DNA of 64,000 bases from Myxococcales bacterium (lineage in GTDB: Bacteria > Myxococcota > Polyangia > HGW-17 > SLPX01): positions 1 through 64,000 of the forward strand of contig SLPX01000204.1 in NCBI GenBank assembly GCA_007131745.1. The letters are read 5' to 3'. The position numbers and the translations under genes were made by a program. Below, piece by piece: positions 52,799 through 62,764 of this stretch. The notes under the pieces are model-generated. The model was not told the DNA's origin, ran no database searches, and saw only the letters and a program-made list of their open reading frames with translations. Numbering within the stretch: position 1 is the first letter of the stretch; every line of letters begins with the position of its first letter.

Positions 52799-53347
52799 AT
52801 GACGAGCCGTTTAAGAAATAATATTGAAAAACCACCTAGGCAAGAGATCGATCATTCATCGGCATCGAAGAGTATTTTCAGTATTGAGGGTCTTCGGAGT
52901 CGCTACCCAGCCTACGTGGAGTTCGTGTTGTTTTGCATTATCGGCGGAACCGGCGTAATCGTTGACTACGCGGTGCTCATTCCTCTCACCGAGCTGGGTG
53001 GGCTGGATCCCAGATTAGCAGCGGTGGGCGCCTTTGCCGCAGCGGTCACGTGGAACTATGTATTGAACCGGCGGATTACTTTCCAGTCGGGAAAAAACGT
53101 CAAGGTATCCAAATCATATTCGGTTTTTGTCGGAGTTTGCCTCGTAGGACTGGCCGTTCGAATAGGAGTGATGCACGCTTTGATGGAATGGCTCGGCATG
53201 GGAAAAGGTCGGTGGTACCTGTTGGCATCACTTGTTGGTATAGCGGCCGCCACCATGGTGAATTTCCTGGGAAGTAAATATTTTGCTTTTAAAGATAAAA
53301 GCACGCCGGATCCACAGCCCTCCAATTCTTCATCGCCCCGCCCTTAG
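52799..53347 (+). CDS. GtrA-like membrane protein
   Basis: A 182-residue protein with four predicted transmembrane segments (from about 40 to 155) and the family's NYVLNRRITFQS and NFLGSKYFAFKDK motifs. GtrA-type proteins are thought to move lipid-linked sugars across the inner membrane. A charged N-terminal tail of about 38 residues and a Pro/Ser-rich C-terminus flank the core. No glycosyltransferase is adjacent. It converges on the FIST gene. Confidence 0.88.
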   Translation: MTSRLRNNIEKPPRQEIDHSSASKSIFSIEGLRSRYPAYVEFVLFCIIGGTGVIVDYAVLIPLTELGGLDPRLAAVGAFAAAVTWNYVLNRRITFQSGKNVKVSKSYSVFVGVCLVGLAVRIGVMHALMEWLGMGKGRWYLLASLVGIAAATMVNFLGSKYFAFKDKSTPDPQPSNSSSPRP

Positions 53348-53418
53348 GACCGAATCGAAGACCCGTTTCCGGGCAGAGCTGTATTCTGTTTCCATTTTGC
53401 CGGAACAATTTTCTCCGA

Positions 53419-54621
53419 TCATTTTTCGAACAACAATACCGCGTTCATCAGGTTTCCATGATCAACCTTGCGTGGAATTACGCATCCCTGCTCTCCAAAG
53501 GAAAAGCCCGCCAGCCAAGGTGCCGGAGACACCTTATCTCCAAACTTCGACAACATTTCCTGCATTTCGTCCTGTATGGCCAACACACAGCCACCACAAT
53601 ACATCATTAACCCACCGGCCAGTTCATCTTTTGAAAAACCCTGGAGATTCATGGCCCACTGTGCAACATTTGCTCCTCGGCCGACCAGGGATTTTTTTGT
53701 TGAATGCATTAAAACCACTGTTTCCCCTTCCTTGACCTCTGCAAACGTTGTCAGAGACCTGTCTTCCGGGATGATTTTTTCAGGATGTACCAGAATATAA
53801 GCATCCAAACCGCCGAAGCTTCCTCTCACAACACCAAGAGGGGTTAATGTGCTTACTCCCAGAACCGTACCGCCGTGTTCGAGATACTTATCCAGCTTTC
53901 CTCCCATCCATTCGTTGTAGACCTCTGCCGCCGGTCTCTTGTCCAGTTTCTTGATCACGCGGCCTGAACTTTCTGTGACCACTGCCTTCTTTTCGGTCGC
54001 GAGATACCCTCCCCGATAGCTCACCGCCGTTCGTTTCGGCCAGTGTCCAACTGCAAGGGCGACCCCGGTTCCGGTTGAAAAATCATCACTCCACACCCTC
54101 CATTTTCCGGTGAGATCATTATCCGCGGCAGTTCCTCCTACGATGATCGTGTCTTCGCTAAACCGCTCGTAACAACCCCTGAGCACGGCCTCTTCATGGC
54201 CGGGAGTCGGGAGAAGTATAGCAAAGTCGGCTTCGTCCGGAGACAATCCGGCCTTAGAAAGTGCTTTATCAACGAGCGATCGACCTGTTTTTTCCGGGGC
54301 TGACCCGATAGGCGCTGAATGTGCACCGAAGCCGACTCCGTCACCTGCAAACCACAGTCCAGCGACTGCACCATCCCCCGATAGCAGCTTTCCGTCGACT
54401 CCCACTCCCAAACATGAAGTAAATCCGGCAAACGGGATTTTCGGCATCGCTTCGGCAAGAGATTCCCTGAAACGTTCCACGTCTGTTTGGGCCGTAGCGA
54501 AAAGAATACCCCCAGCAACGAGGATATTCTCGGCCTTTCCACGTAACTCGATCGCTGTTTTGCGTCCAAGTTCTCTTGGATCAGAATCGCATGCCGATGT
54601 AGTGATAATCCGAACCGTCAT
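53419..54621 (-). CDS. FIST-domain signal protein
   Basis: A 400-residue soluble protein of the FIST family: the N-terminal FIST_N region (ILVAGGILFATAQTD, PFAGFTSCLGVG, then IIVGGTAADND) and the C-terminal FIST_C region (GAN...MYCGGCVLAI...FSFGEQGCV). FIST proteins are thought to sense small ligands, often amino acids, and lie near signalling genes. There is no output domain here, so it must act through a partner. GAGGTG lies 7 nt before the ATG. It stands alone downstream of a 634-bp intergenic stretch. Confidence 0.9.
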   Translation of the reverse strand: MTVRIITTSACDSDPRELGRKTAIELRGKAENILVAGGILFATAQTDVERFRESLAEAMPKIPFAGFTSCLGVGVDGKLLSGDGAVAGLWFAGDGVGFGAHSAPIGSAPEKTGRSLVDKALSKAGLSPDEADFAILLPTPGHEEAVLRGCYERFSEDTIIVGGTAADNDLTGKWRVWSDDFSTGTGVALAVGHWPKRTAVSYRGGYLATEKKAVVTESSGRVIKKLDKRPAAEVYNEWMGGKLDKYLEHGGTVLGVSTLTPLGVVRGSFGGLDAYILVHPEKIIPEDRSLTTFAEVKEGETVVLMHSTKKSLVGRGANVAQWAMNLQGFSKDELAGGLMMYCGGCVLAIQDEMQEMLSKFGDKVSPAPWLAGFSFGEQGCVIPRKVDHGNLMNAVLLFEK

Positions 54622-55255
54622 TTCGATTCACCTCTTCATCCTGAAATCATGCCTGTTTAAGTTCGACTTCAGGCGAAATGGTTGTCAGTTCAGTTGAAAG
54701 CCCGGCCGAAAGAATCCAACGTTATACCCGCCGCATTTCACGTCGACCGACAACAGAAGCTAAATATGCTAACTCCCAATCTCTCCAGGGAGGGTAGAAT
54801 AACACGGATTGTCCTTGTTTCAAACCCATGTGCGTTTGTCGGCCAGGGCAATCTAGTTCTATCTATTGGTCCGTCGGTGGGCCATAATAAAGTTCGTTGA
54901 TGGGGCCGATAGATTCACATCTTTTTTCGCGGTTCAGGACGAGCCGCAGATGAACCTCCGTCAAGGAGGTTCTCACAAGGCGCTCGGCGGCTTGGACGCT
55001 GCCGTAAAATCACAGGCTCGTCCGTTCATCCGGCGCGAATTTCACACAAAATGATATGGACTTTTTTCCTGTAAGGTTCCGGCTGCGCCGGGATAGGCAA
55101 ACGGAAGAAATTTGATGCTGTTCGGGCGACGAACTGCAATAGTGCCCACCGGCAACTGTTCGATTAGAACGCGATTGCCCTGGTTTGTAGGCCATGGTGT
55201 TTGTGAATCCCTATGTGAGTGGAAGCCGGCGAACGCAGAAAAAAGATTCAGAGAT
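54622..55255. other. 634-bp intergenic stretch without a convincing gene
   Basis: Longest gap in the window, between the flavoprotein and FIST genes (both minus). It holds a perfect 7-bp stem AACCTCC/GGAGGTT (54953-54971) without a T-run. On the minus strand a frame following the flavoprotein stop (about 55260 to 55042) stays open for about 72 codons and looks protein-like (VGTIAVRRPNSIKFLPFAY) but has no ATG, GTG or TTG start with a ribosome-binding site near its beginning. It could be a gene remnant or an RNA. I cannot identify an RNA family. Confidence 0.35.
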
Positions 55256-56635
55256 TTATTCTTGACCCATTGATGCCCGGCAGGTTTTTTCGTACAGGTT
55301 TCTAAAAATGTTGTCGGGATCTGTAATGGATTTTACCTTTTCAAAATTGGGACGGTTGAAAATCGTCCAAAATTCTTCCTCGGTGTAATAGTTGTATGAA
55401 ATCAAGGTCTTGATTCCGCCTAGTTCTTTAAGTTTTTCTTCCATGAGCCGATAGTAGTTGGTTTGGCCTTTTTGTTTCATGCCGTATATGGCGATATCAA
55501 TCAAAAGGTCGTCGGTCATGGTTTTCCAGAAATCCTCGGTCAACCATTCGTAGTCGTGTACACGACGGTACGGAACGCACCACAGGGGAAAGTGCCCGAA
55601 ATCTTTTTCATACCATTCCAGGAACTCTTTCAGCCTGGAAAAAGGAAGAAAGGTGTCTACTGTTACGTCGGGTCGATCGTCGTTTAGCAAGAACCAGCGA
55701 AACTTTTCCGCGATGCGAAGGATTTCGGAAGATCCCAGGAACTTTCCTAGAAACAACCGGCCCAGAAAGGATTTTGGGTGAACATTGGTGACTCCTTGAT
55801 CGTAGCGGTAGAAATAATGAGGAGTCCGAAGATAATCCTCCCGGCGGGAAGCGGTGCTTTTGTAATAAACCTGAAGCCAATCGTAACGATTAGCGTAAGG
55901 CGCTGAATCGACGAAATTACCTACGCAAAGAACGAGTTTGTCCAGCGAGTGAATTATGCCGTCCATGAAATCTACATCCTGTCTTTCGTAATGAGACCGG
56001 ATGGACTCCATGTAACTATCTATGGATTCATGCATTTCATGTTTCAAATGTACAAAGGGTTTTGCTTCAACAAGACGAAAAACAAGACGGGATAAGATCC
56101 CCACGGTGCCGAATGACCCGTGCATCATCTGGAATACCAGGGAGTGTTCATTGTCCGGTGTACAGGTTAGAACATCTCCTTTTCCAGTGATGATTTCATA
56201 CTCCAAGCAAGTATCGTGAAAACCGCCGTATCGATAGGACATGGATTCTATAGAACACCCGGCGACTGCTCCTCCGATGGTGATGGTTTTGAGTTCCGGC
56301 ACTACGATGGGAACAAGGCCGAACGGCAAAGTGTGATCTACAATTTTACAAAAAGGAACTCCCGGTTCTGCTATACAGATACGTCTTTCGGGATCAATCT
56401 CGATAATCTCGTCGAAGTCCAGGAGATCGATTTTCTCGTCGGAGTATTTTTTGTCGTGCACCTTGGGAACTTGGTGGGATACCGCTTTTTTTTTCCGGGA
56501 CAGAGGAGCCGTGCTTTTACGCTGTTTAAGCTGTCGCGCCACCCGCATTACCTTGCGTCCATGGGAAGCGTTCGCCTCTGCGCCTTTTGACGTGTGGGTT
56601 GCAATGGGGTGATGAATTGATGAATATGTTTTCAT
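55256..56635 (-). CDS. FAD-binding oxidoreductase, DHCR24-like
   Basis: A 459-residue flavoprotein of the vanillyl-alcohol-oxidase fold. After a basic N-terminal tail (about 70 residues, Lys/Arg/Ser-rich) the FAD-binding_4 domain reads ICIAEPGVPFCKIVDHTLP and TIGGAVAGCSIESMSYRYGG, then GSFGTVGILSRLVFRLV. The C-terminal domain resembles delta(24)-sterol reductase/DWF1-like enzymes (NYYTEEEFWTIFNRPNF). Substrate is unknown; a role in lipid or terpenoid reduction is inference. The start at 56635 has AAAGG 7 nt upstream. It lies downstream of the giant activase gene on the same strand, 123 bp away. Confidence 0.88.
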   Translation of the reverse strand: MKTYSSIHHPIATHTSKGAEANASHGRKVMRVARQLKQRKSTAPLSRKKKAVSHQVPKVHDKKYSDEKIDLLDFDEIIEIDPERRICIAEPGVPFCKIVDHTLPFGLVPIVVPELKTITIGGAVAGCSIESMSYRYGGFHDTCLEYEIITGKGDVLTCTPDNEHSLVFQMMHGSFGTVGILSRLVFRLVEAKPFVHLKHEMHESIDSYMESIRSHYERQDVDFMDGIIHSLDKLVLCVGNFVDSAPYANRYDWLQVYYKSTASRREDYLRTPHYFYRYDQGVTNVHPKSFLGRLFLGKFLGSSEILRIAEKFRWFLLNDDRPDVTVDTFLPFSRLKEFLEWYEKDFGHFPLWCVPYRRVHDYEWLTEDFWKTMTDDLLIDIAIYGMKQKGQTNYYRLMEEKLKELGGIKTLISYNYYTEEEFWTIFNRPNFEKVKSITDPDNIFRNLYEKTCRASMGQE

Positions 56636-56758
56636 GTAAGTACCTTTCAATAATAGCGGAATGACATTACGGGTTGGAGCATGCCGACTTTGATGGCGGT
56701 TCCATCCCGACCTGGTGTTTTTTTCCGGTACTTTTCCTTTTCTCAGCGGAAGAACTGT

Positions 56759-59700
56759 TTATGGGTTATTCACGTTTTCCCGGGTTGAAAATTTTTGAAG
56801 CCGGGCTGCCTGCGCCAAACGTCGCCAAGAGATCTTTCTTTGATCCGAGCTTTCAAAACGTTCGACGTTGTGGGCAAAAACTTCGATCCTGGAAGTGATG
56901 TTAGGCGGATAAATCTGCCCATCGTTTTCAAGCGCCAATACAGGGTAATCACGCGCTTTGGCCCATGGGGCGTAAACCCCTTCGATAAGTCGACCGGGAA
57001 GACAGCCGAACGGCGCAATGATTGCAACACCCGAGTAGCCTTCTTTCATGGCGGCTGCTCCGACGGCCGGAGATACCGTGGCTTCGCTTTCCAGTTCGGG
57101 ATCAACGAAATCCTTGTGCCCCTTGCCTATAATCTCGCTCATGTTGTGGGGTACGTGGGGGATGAGTCCCGTTGGACGCAGGATGGAGGATATCTTTTTT
57201 TCCACTGTGTCCTTCCAGACTTTCTCAACTATGTATACGGCTTCATCCTTCAATCCGCCGTTCAGGAGTGAGCGCAGCCAGCCTTCCCGCCGTCTTCGCC
57301 CTTCCATGATGAACTTACGGGCGAAGTCGGTGTAATGGAACCATTCGGTTACTCCGGTTACCTTGGGATAAATCCCCTTGGATATAAGCATTTCAGAAAT
57401 TTCATGGACGGAAAAGTTGTCCCGTCGGACGTAAATCTCTCCGACCACCAGCACTTTCTTGAGTTCTTCGAGTTTCTTTTTGCGGGGGATTGCTTTAAGG
57501 CGGGCGGCAGCTATTCTGAGCGCCTGATCCAGTGCTTTCGGGCCTTGGCTTAAACCGACAAGAACATCGTTCCAGACATCTCCAAAGATGTCCAACGCGG
57601 AAGATGAATCTTTAGCCAGTAGACGAAGGGAGGTTCGAACGTCCGCAAAATAGTCTCCCAGTACAAGGGCACGCCAAACATCCCTGTTAAAAGTCGCACC
57701 CATTTCCCGGTAGGAATTTTCTGAATTGGCCACCAGCAGCACGACATTTTCCCACCCCATTTCCTCGAAAAGTCGGTCAAAAAACACGTAATACTGACCG
57801 GTGCGACAAGGACCAAGGGTGGAAGGCACGAATACAAGGTAGATTTGATCTCCGGACGTGGGATCGCGTTGGGCGAAGAACTTGAGAACCGAACCCAGTA
57901 CCAGAAGAGCCGGAATGCACTCTTTTCCCGACGCCACATTTCGAGCAAGCTGTGTGGAGTGTACATCAGGCAATGGAAGATGTTGCGAATTAATCCCCTG
58001 GCGACGAGCGGCTACATCCATGGCTTCTGTGGAAAGATCTCCCATGGAAGGCCAGATGAGATTGACCCGGGGGTCTCGGATATCAAGCCGCGCGCCTGTA
58101 CGCCGGTCCACGATATCGCAAAATTCTTCCTTCAACTCGACATGGTAACGTCGCAGGAAAGGCTTTTCTTCTGCAGGGGCCATGTGACGACGATAGCTTT
58201 CCACTATATCAAGAAATGCTTCCACCCGGGTGTCCAGTCCCGCGTCCGCTGTGTGGGAATCGATTTCAAGCACGAGATAGGGCTTTTGACCCATGAGCCA
58301 ACGTACATAGTGCAGAAGAAAAGAGTCCGGCGCGCAGGAAAAATTCGATATGAATGCAGGGTAAAGGTTGTCAATAGCTCGCGTCTGCCTTATGGCTTTC
58401 ATGTTTTGTTGGCCGTAATACCAGTAGTTGTTCGGAGGTATTTCAGCATCATCGTCGAAGATCATGTCAAAGGGAATTACCGTAACGCCCTGGGATGTGA
58501 ACTTGCGGGGAATCCCCATGTTGGCATCCCGAGTGAAGGCATTGTACGGGCGGCCGAGTATGGTGACATAGACCCTGTCCGGATTTCGACGAACTTCGGC
58601 GAGCACTTCGCGTCCGAGTGCCCGATAGGCGTGTAGGAACCTCTTGTAGTGGAGAATTCCAGTGTCATATGCGCGGCCGCCTTCTTCCCTGGAAAACCCC
58701 AATTTCACGCCTACATCCTCGAAATATCTTCTTGAAGCATCAAAGCTCGGGCCGAAAGACACGAGAGGTCTCAAATTCTGGTTGTCCAAAAGTCCGAAAG
58801 CGTGTTTTGAGAAAAACGGCAGACCTTGAGTCAACGGACAAACGCACGCGTGCACATCTTCAAGGCTGGGCATATCCCTGAAGTGGGGCAGGAAAACATA
58901 GTCTACACCTCTGTGGAGAACATCTTCTATTGCACCGTGAGCTATTTCAGCAGGGAAGCAGTAGTTGCTTTCCTGCTTTGCAATTCCTTTTGGAAGGATT
59001 TTTTTAGATACTTCGACCGGCACTCCCAGTTCATGGAAAAACCAGGAGTAAAAAGGCCACAGGGAATGGACTGAAAAGGCCATCGGGATTCCGACCTTTT
59101 TTGTAGTCCTTGGACTGAATTCGTCTTTAGGCGGAGCGAATTCCTCGAAAAGCATTCGGCTTCGTTCTTCGGAGTAGTCCTTAATATCACCTGCGCGGAT
59201 GTTTCGTTTTTTTCGTTGGTTTGTATACAGAGAGCAGCGTCCTCCGAAGGGATAGCGCCGGCCGCCTACTTCCAAACGTTTGATTACGCAAAGATTTTCA
59301 CAAGCCTTGCATGTGAATTCGCTTTTGTATTTGATTTCCTTGTCCACAATGTTTTGGAGATCAAAGAGGCTTTTATCCAGGAGTCCTTCCATGTGCTTGT
59401 CTAATGCAAGTTTTGCAACGCCGAAGCACCCCATGAGTTCCGGGTCCGGCGGAACCGTGATATGTCTGCCGGTCATTCGGGCAAAAGCCGGGGGAACAGC
59501 CGGGTTTTTTGCTACGCCGCCTTGAAGTACGACGTGATCTCCGATTGACCGGTTTCCAACCACCCGGTTAAGATAATTCGCAACTATGGAAAAAACCAGG
59601 CCGGCCACGATGTCTTCCCGCTCGGCACCCTGACTGATGGCCTTGCGGATATCTGAGTTTATAAAAGCGGAGCAGTGTTCACCAAACTTGAGCGGCGCTT

Positions 59701-61081
59701 GGGCTCGGCATGCGATGGGACCGATTTCGGCAGCGGTTTCAATATTCAAATCCCCTGCTGCCGATTCTTCCAGAAAAGAACCCGTGCCGGCCGAACAGGC
59801 TTCGTTCATAGCGTAGTCAATTGGAACTCCGTTGTTGATATAAACGTACTTGGCGTCTTGCCCGCCTATTTCAAATATTGTGTCGACCGACTTTTGGAAG
59901 TAAGTAGTGCCGACGGTATGAGCAATGATTTCATTGTAAACACCGGCGGTTTCGAGAAATACTCCCAAAAGCTCGCGCGAAGAACCCGTAGTGGCAGCAA
60001 GGGTGATGCGAGGGTTTTGATTTCCGATTTGTTTAAGGATTTCACCCATGCAATGTTTCAAAGCAGCTACGGGATCTCCATGGGTGCGGCCATAGTGTTC
60101 GGCCGCGATTTCCAGTGTCTCGGCGTTGATCAAAGCCGCCTTGGTTGTGGTTGAGCCCCCGTCCACACCCAGGACATATTCGGCTTCAGGATCAAACTCG
60201 GCTCGCCGGGATGGAGCGTACTCGACCATTTCATCAGAGTCTGCAAGCGGGGGAAATGTCTTGAAATGAAGAGCCGTGTTTCGACCGACCAAGCCCCCTT
60301 CCGGTAGTACGACTCCTTTGGTGCGAGCGATGTGTGCGGCTCCGAACGCTTCGAAAAAGGAAGCTTCCTCCGGTAATATGAAGTTTATGCCGGGATTGCC
60401 CTTAAAAACAAAGTCCACCAAGTGCTTATTTTGCGTGACCCCACCGATCAAGACTACTTCACCTTCTGATATCTTCGCTTTTGTGAGAAACTCCGAAACC
60501 TTGTCGGCCATCACTTTTGAGAGAGAAAGAGCAATGTCTCCTTTTTCGGCTTCGCCCTTGTTCAGGCGGTGGGTGCAGTCGGATTTCATGAAAACCGAAC
60601 ATCGGGAAGAGAGGCGATGGAGGGAAGCCTCTTCACAAGCGCATTCAATATCTTTTAGCTGCATGTTCATGCGGCCGAGTTGCTGGCGAAAAAACTCCCC
60701 TGTGCCGGATGCACACTTGTTTCCGGAATAGTTGTTTACAATCTGCCCCCGGCGGTTGAGTACGTAGACGACAAGATCTTCACCTCCCATGGAAACTACA
60801 GCCCTTGGTTTAAGGCCGAGTGCGTTTAAACCCGCTTCAACCGCGGTTGCAGCTATGACCTCGGGGAGAGCGACCCGGTGACGTCCCTCGGTTCCCGTGA
60901 CAACGGCAGATGGGGGAGATGGGTGTTCAACAAGGCCCAAATCCCCAAGAAGTTTGCCTACAGCGCCGGGGAGATCTCCTTCATGGGCCAACACCTTACC
61001 GTTACATGTTCCGTCCGTTGACAGAAGGCAGAGTTTTACTGTTGTGGATCCGATATCTATTCCAAGAGATTTTTTCGTCAT
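56759..61081 (-). CDS. Giant 2-hydroxyacyl-CoA dehydratase activase-type protein (two ATPase domains plus DUF2229)
   Basis: A 1440-residue fusion. Two BcrAD/BadFG ATPase domains (about 1-260 and 300-560) each carry the phosphate loop (GIDIGSTTVK and GVDGGSTTTK) and a complete pair of [4Fe-4S]-ligand cysteines: Cys123 and Cys161, Cys429 and Cys470. A small Cys cluster (CKACENLC, about 590) leads to the DUF2229 region (about 660-900), followed by an HgdB/dehydratase-like C-terminal half. Such proteins use ATP to inject a high-energy electron, as in 2-hydroxyglutaryl- or benzoyl-CoA enzymes. Having all parts in one chain is typical of long activases of anaerobes, whose substrate is unknown. No separate HgdA/HgdB genes are adjacent. 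The start at 61081 skips a 48-bp extension lacking a ribosome-binding site. Confidence 0.9.
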   Translation of the reverse strand: MTKKSLGIDIGSTTVKLCLLSTDGTCNGKVLAHEGDLPGAVGKLLGDLGLVEHPSPPSAVVTGTEGRHRVALPEVIAATAVEAGLNALGLKPRAVVSMGGEDLVVYVLNRRGQIVNNYSGNKCASGTGEFFRQQLGRMNMQLKDIECACEEASLHRLSSRCSVFMKSDCTHRLNKGEAEKGDIALSLSKVMADKVSEFLTKAKISEGEVVLIGGVTQNKHLVDFVFKGNPGINFILPEEASFFEAFGAAHIARTKGVVLPEGGLVGRNTALHFKTFPPLADSDEMVEYAPSRRAEFDPEAEYVLGVDGGSTTTKAALINAETLEIAAEHYGRTHGDPVAALKHCMGEILKQIGNQNPRITLAATTGSSRELLGVFLETAGVYNEIIAHTVGTTYFQKSVDTIFEIGGQDAKYVYINNGVPIDYAMNEACSAGTGSFLEESAAGDLNIETAAEIGPIACRAQAPLKFGEHCSAFINSDIRKAISQGAEREDIVAGLVFSIVANYLNRVVGNRSIGDHVVLQGGVAKNPAVPPAFARMTGRHITVPPDPELMGCFGVAKLALDKHMEGLLDKSLFDLQNIVDKEIKYKSEFTCKACENLCVIKRLEVGGRRYPFGGRCSLYTNQRKKRNIRAGDIKDYSEERSRMLFEEFAPPKDEFSPRTTKKVGIPMAFSVHSLWPFYSWFFHELGVPVEVSKKILPKGIAKQESNYCFPAEIAHGAIEDVLHRGVDYVFLPHFRDMPSLEDVHACVCPLTQGLPFFSKHAFGLLDNQNLRPLVSFGPSFDASRRYFEDVGVKLGFSREEGGRAYDTGILHYKRFLHAYRALGREVLAEVRRNPDRVYVTILGRPYNAFTRDANMGIPRKFTSQGVTVIPFDMIFDDDAEIPPNNYWYYGQQNMKAIRQTRAIDNLYPAFISNFSCAPDSFLLHYVRWLMGQKPYLVLEIDSHTADAGLDTRVEAFLDIVESYRRHMAPAEEKPFLRRYHVELKEEFCDIVDRRTGARLDIRDPRVNLIWPSMGDLSTEAMDVAARRQGINSQHLPLPDVHSTQLARNVASGKECIPALLVLGSVLKFFAQRDPTSGDQIYLVFVPSTLGPCRTGQYYVFFDRLFEEMGWENVVLLVANSENSYREMGATFNRDVWRALVLGDYFADVRTSLRLLAKDSSSALDIFGDVWNDVLVGLSQGPKALDQALRIAAARLKAIPRKKKLEELKKVLVVGEIYVRRDNFSVHEISEMLISKGIYPKVTGVTEWFHYTDFARKFIMEGRRRREGWLRSLLNGGLKDEAVYIVEKVWKDTVEKKISSILRPTGLIPHVPHNMSEIIGKGHKDFVDPELESEATVSPAVGAAAMKEGYSGVAIIAPFGCLPGRLIEGVYAPWAKARDYPVLALENDGQIYPPNITSRIEVFAHNVERFESSDQRKISWRRLAQAARLQKFSTRENVNNP

Positions 61082-61095
61082 GGTAACTATGTCCC

Positions 61096-61109
61096 GGGGT
61101 ATAGACCCC
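61096..61109. other. Short perfect hairpin before the activase gene
   Basis: GGGGT ATAG ACCCC lies 15 bp upstream of the activase ATG, around where a ribosome-binding site would be. Five G-C-rich pairs could modulate translation; nothing else supports this. Confidence 0.2.
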
Positions 61110-61202
61110 ATTGCTATTAGGGAAATCAAAGAACCGATTTTTTTGGGAAACTACTTTAACCGAAGAGACCGGTCAAGTGCGGGCTTTTAAACACATGTCT
61201 TT

Positions 61203-62726
61203 TCAAGAGCTGAATGTAAAAAGAATGCCCGCCCATGTAGCACTGATACAAGAAACAATTGCACCGGCTGCCATGGCTCTCAATCCCAGTTTCGCCAGAT
61301 CTCCCCTGCGCGATGGAGCTATTCCTCCAATGCCGCCGATCTGGATTCCTATCGAGGCCAGGTTCGCGAATCCACACAACGCGTATGACGCTATGATGGA
61401 GGTTCTGACATCAATAGAAGCCTGGATTGTCTGCAATTCAGCGTAGGCCAGCAATTCGGTCAAAACCAGTTTTTTGCCGAGCAATTGGCCCAGCTTGGGG
61501 GCATCGGCCCAACTTACGCCGAGACACCAGGAAAGAGGAGAAAGAATCCATCCCAATATCCGCTCCAGGCTGAGATCAATGCCGAAAGGCCGGCCCATCA
61601 AGTGCAGAATAAAGTTAAAAAGCGCTACCATGGCTACAAATGCGATCAGCATCGCTACTACGTTTAATACAAGGGTAATGCCTTCCGATGCGCCCCTTGC
61701 AAGGGCTTCGATTGAATTTGCATCGGGTTTCTCTATTTCCACTTTTACTGTTCCGGCTGTTACAGGGGAGCCGTCTTCAGGGAAAATGATCTTAGCCACG
61801 GCCAGAGCCCCGGGAGCCGCCATCAAGGATGCGGTGACAAGATGGCCGGCAATGCCCGGAATGTCCCGGAGCATAGACACATAGACGGCCAAAACACCTC
61901 CTGCCACGGTTGCAAAACCGCCTGTCATGACGGCCATGAGTTCGCTTTGAGTCATGTCTTTTACGAAAGGCTTAATCAGAAGCGGTGCTTCGGTTTGGCC
62001 TACAAAAACATTAGCAGTACAGGAAAGAGTTTCCGCTCCCGAAGTTCCGAGTACAGACTGGACGGCTTTGGCCACGCCCTTTACGATCCATTGCATTACA
62101 CCAAGATGATAAAGAACCGTCATCAAAGCGGAGAAAAAAATTATGGTGGGAAGAACCCAGAAAGCCAGGTTTTTTACGGCGGGACTGACTTTTCCCGTCA
62201 TCAGATCATGGATGACCCATTGACCTGAAGTATCCACAAAAGTCGCTTGATGCGGTTCCACGCTCGACATCACAAACGCTGTGCCGGCTTCAGCGAATGA
62301 AAGCAGTTTTCGCACCCCCGTGTCCACTACGGAGAAAAATCTTTCTCCAACGACCGGATTCAAGACAAGAACAGCGAACAATGCCTGCAAACCCAAACCT
62401 CCGGCCACGGCCCTCCATTTTATGGCCCTTCGGTTCACTGATAAGAGAACACAAAGGCCAAGCAGGACGACAAAGCCCAGAAGGCTTTGAAGAATGTTGA
62501 GAAAACCCGTATCAATCGCCCGTGGTTCGCCGAATTTCGGCTTGGTGCTTTTTTCAAGGGATATGCGAACATCTTCTTTCCATTGGCTGTATCGTTCTTC
62601 TGAAGGCGATGGATCGACCCGGTTTTCTTTAATGGAGTTGTTTGGGTTTTTGGATGCAGTGTCTGCAAAAGCGTGGTTTGCAGTTACGACAAGCAGAAAC
62701 ATGATGATCTTTAAAAAATGTTTCAT
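61203..62726 (-). CDS. nupC: Concentrative nucleoside transporter (CNT/NupC family)
   Basis: The start is put at the ATG at 62726, giving a clean signal peptide (FLKIIMFLLVVTANHAFA), which is unusual in CNTs; a TTG at 62768 overlapping the previous stop is an alternative. The 507-residue protein has an extra N-terminal periplasmic segment (about 20-70), then the CNT core with ETLSCTANVFVGQTEAPLLIK, GGFATVAGGVLAVYV and SASWG-like loops, and ends in NADLASIG-type repeats (GFANLASIGIQIGG). It imports nucleosides with Na+ or H+. It follows the phosphorylase gene, a typical salvage pair. Confidence 0.93.
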   Translation of the reverse strand: MKHFLKIIMFLLVVTANHAFADTASKNPNNSIKENRVDPSPSEERYSQWKEDVRISLEKSTKPKFGEPRAIDTGFLNILQSLLGFVVLLGLCVLLSVNRRAIKWRAVAGGLGLQALFAVLVLNPVVGERFFSVVDTGVRKLLSFAEAGTAFVMSSVEPHQATFVDTSGQWVIHDLMTGKVSPAVKNLAFWVLPTIIFFSALMTVLYHLGVMQWIVKGVAKAVQSVLGTSGAETLSCTANVFVGQTEAPLLIKPFVKDMTQSELMAVMTGGFATVAGGVLAVYVSMLRDIPGIAGHLVTASLMAAPGALAVAKIIFPEDGSPVTAGTVKVEIEKPDANSIEALARGASEGITLVLNVVAMLIAFVAMVALFNFILHLMGRPFGIDLSLERILGWILSPLSWCLGVSWADAPKLGQLLGKKLVLTELLAYAELQTIQASIDVRTSIIASYALCGFANLASIGIQIGGIGGIAPSRRGDLAKLGLRAMAAGAIVSCISATWAGILFTFSS

Positions 62727-62764
62727 GATCCGTGGTTTTCCGCCGGGGTTAAACAGGCCGGCCC

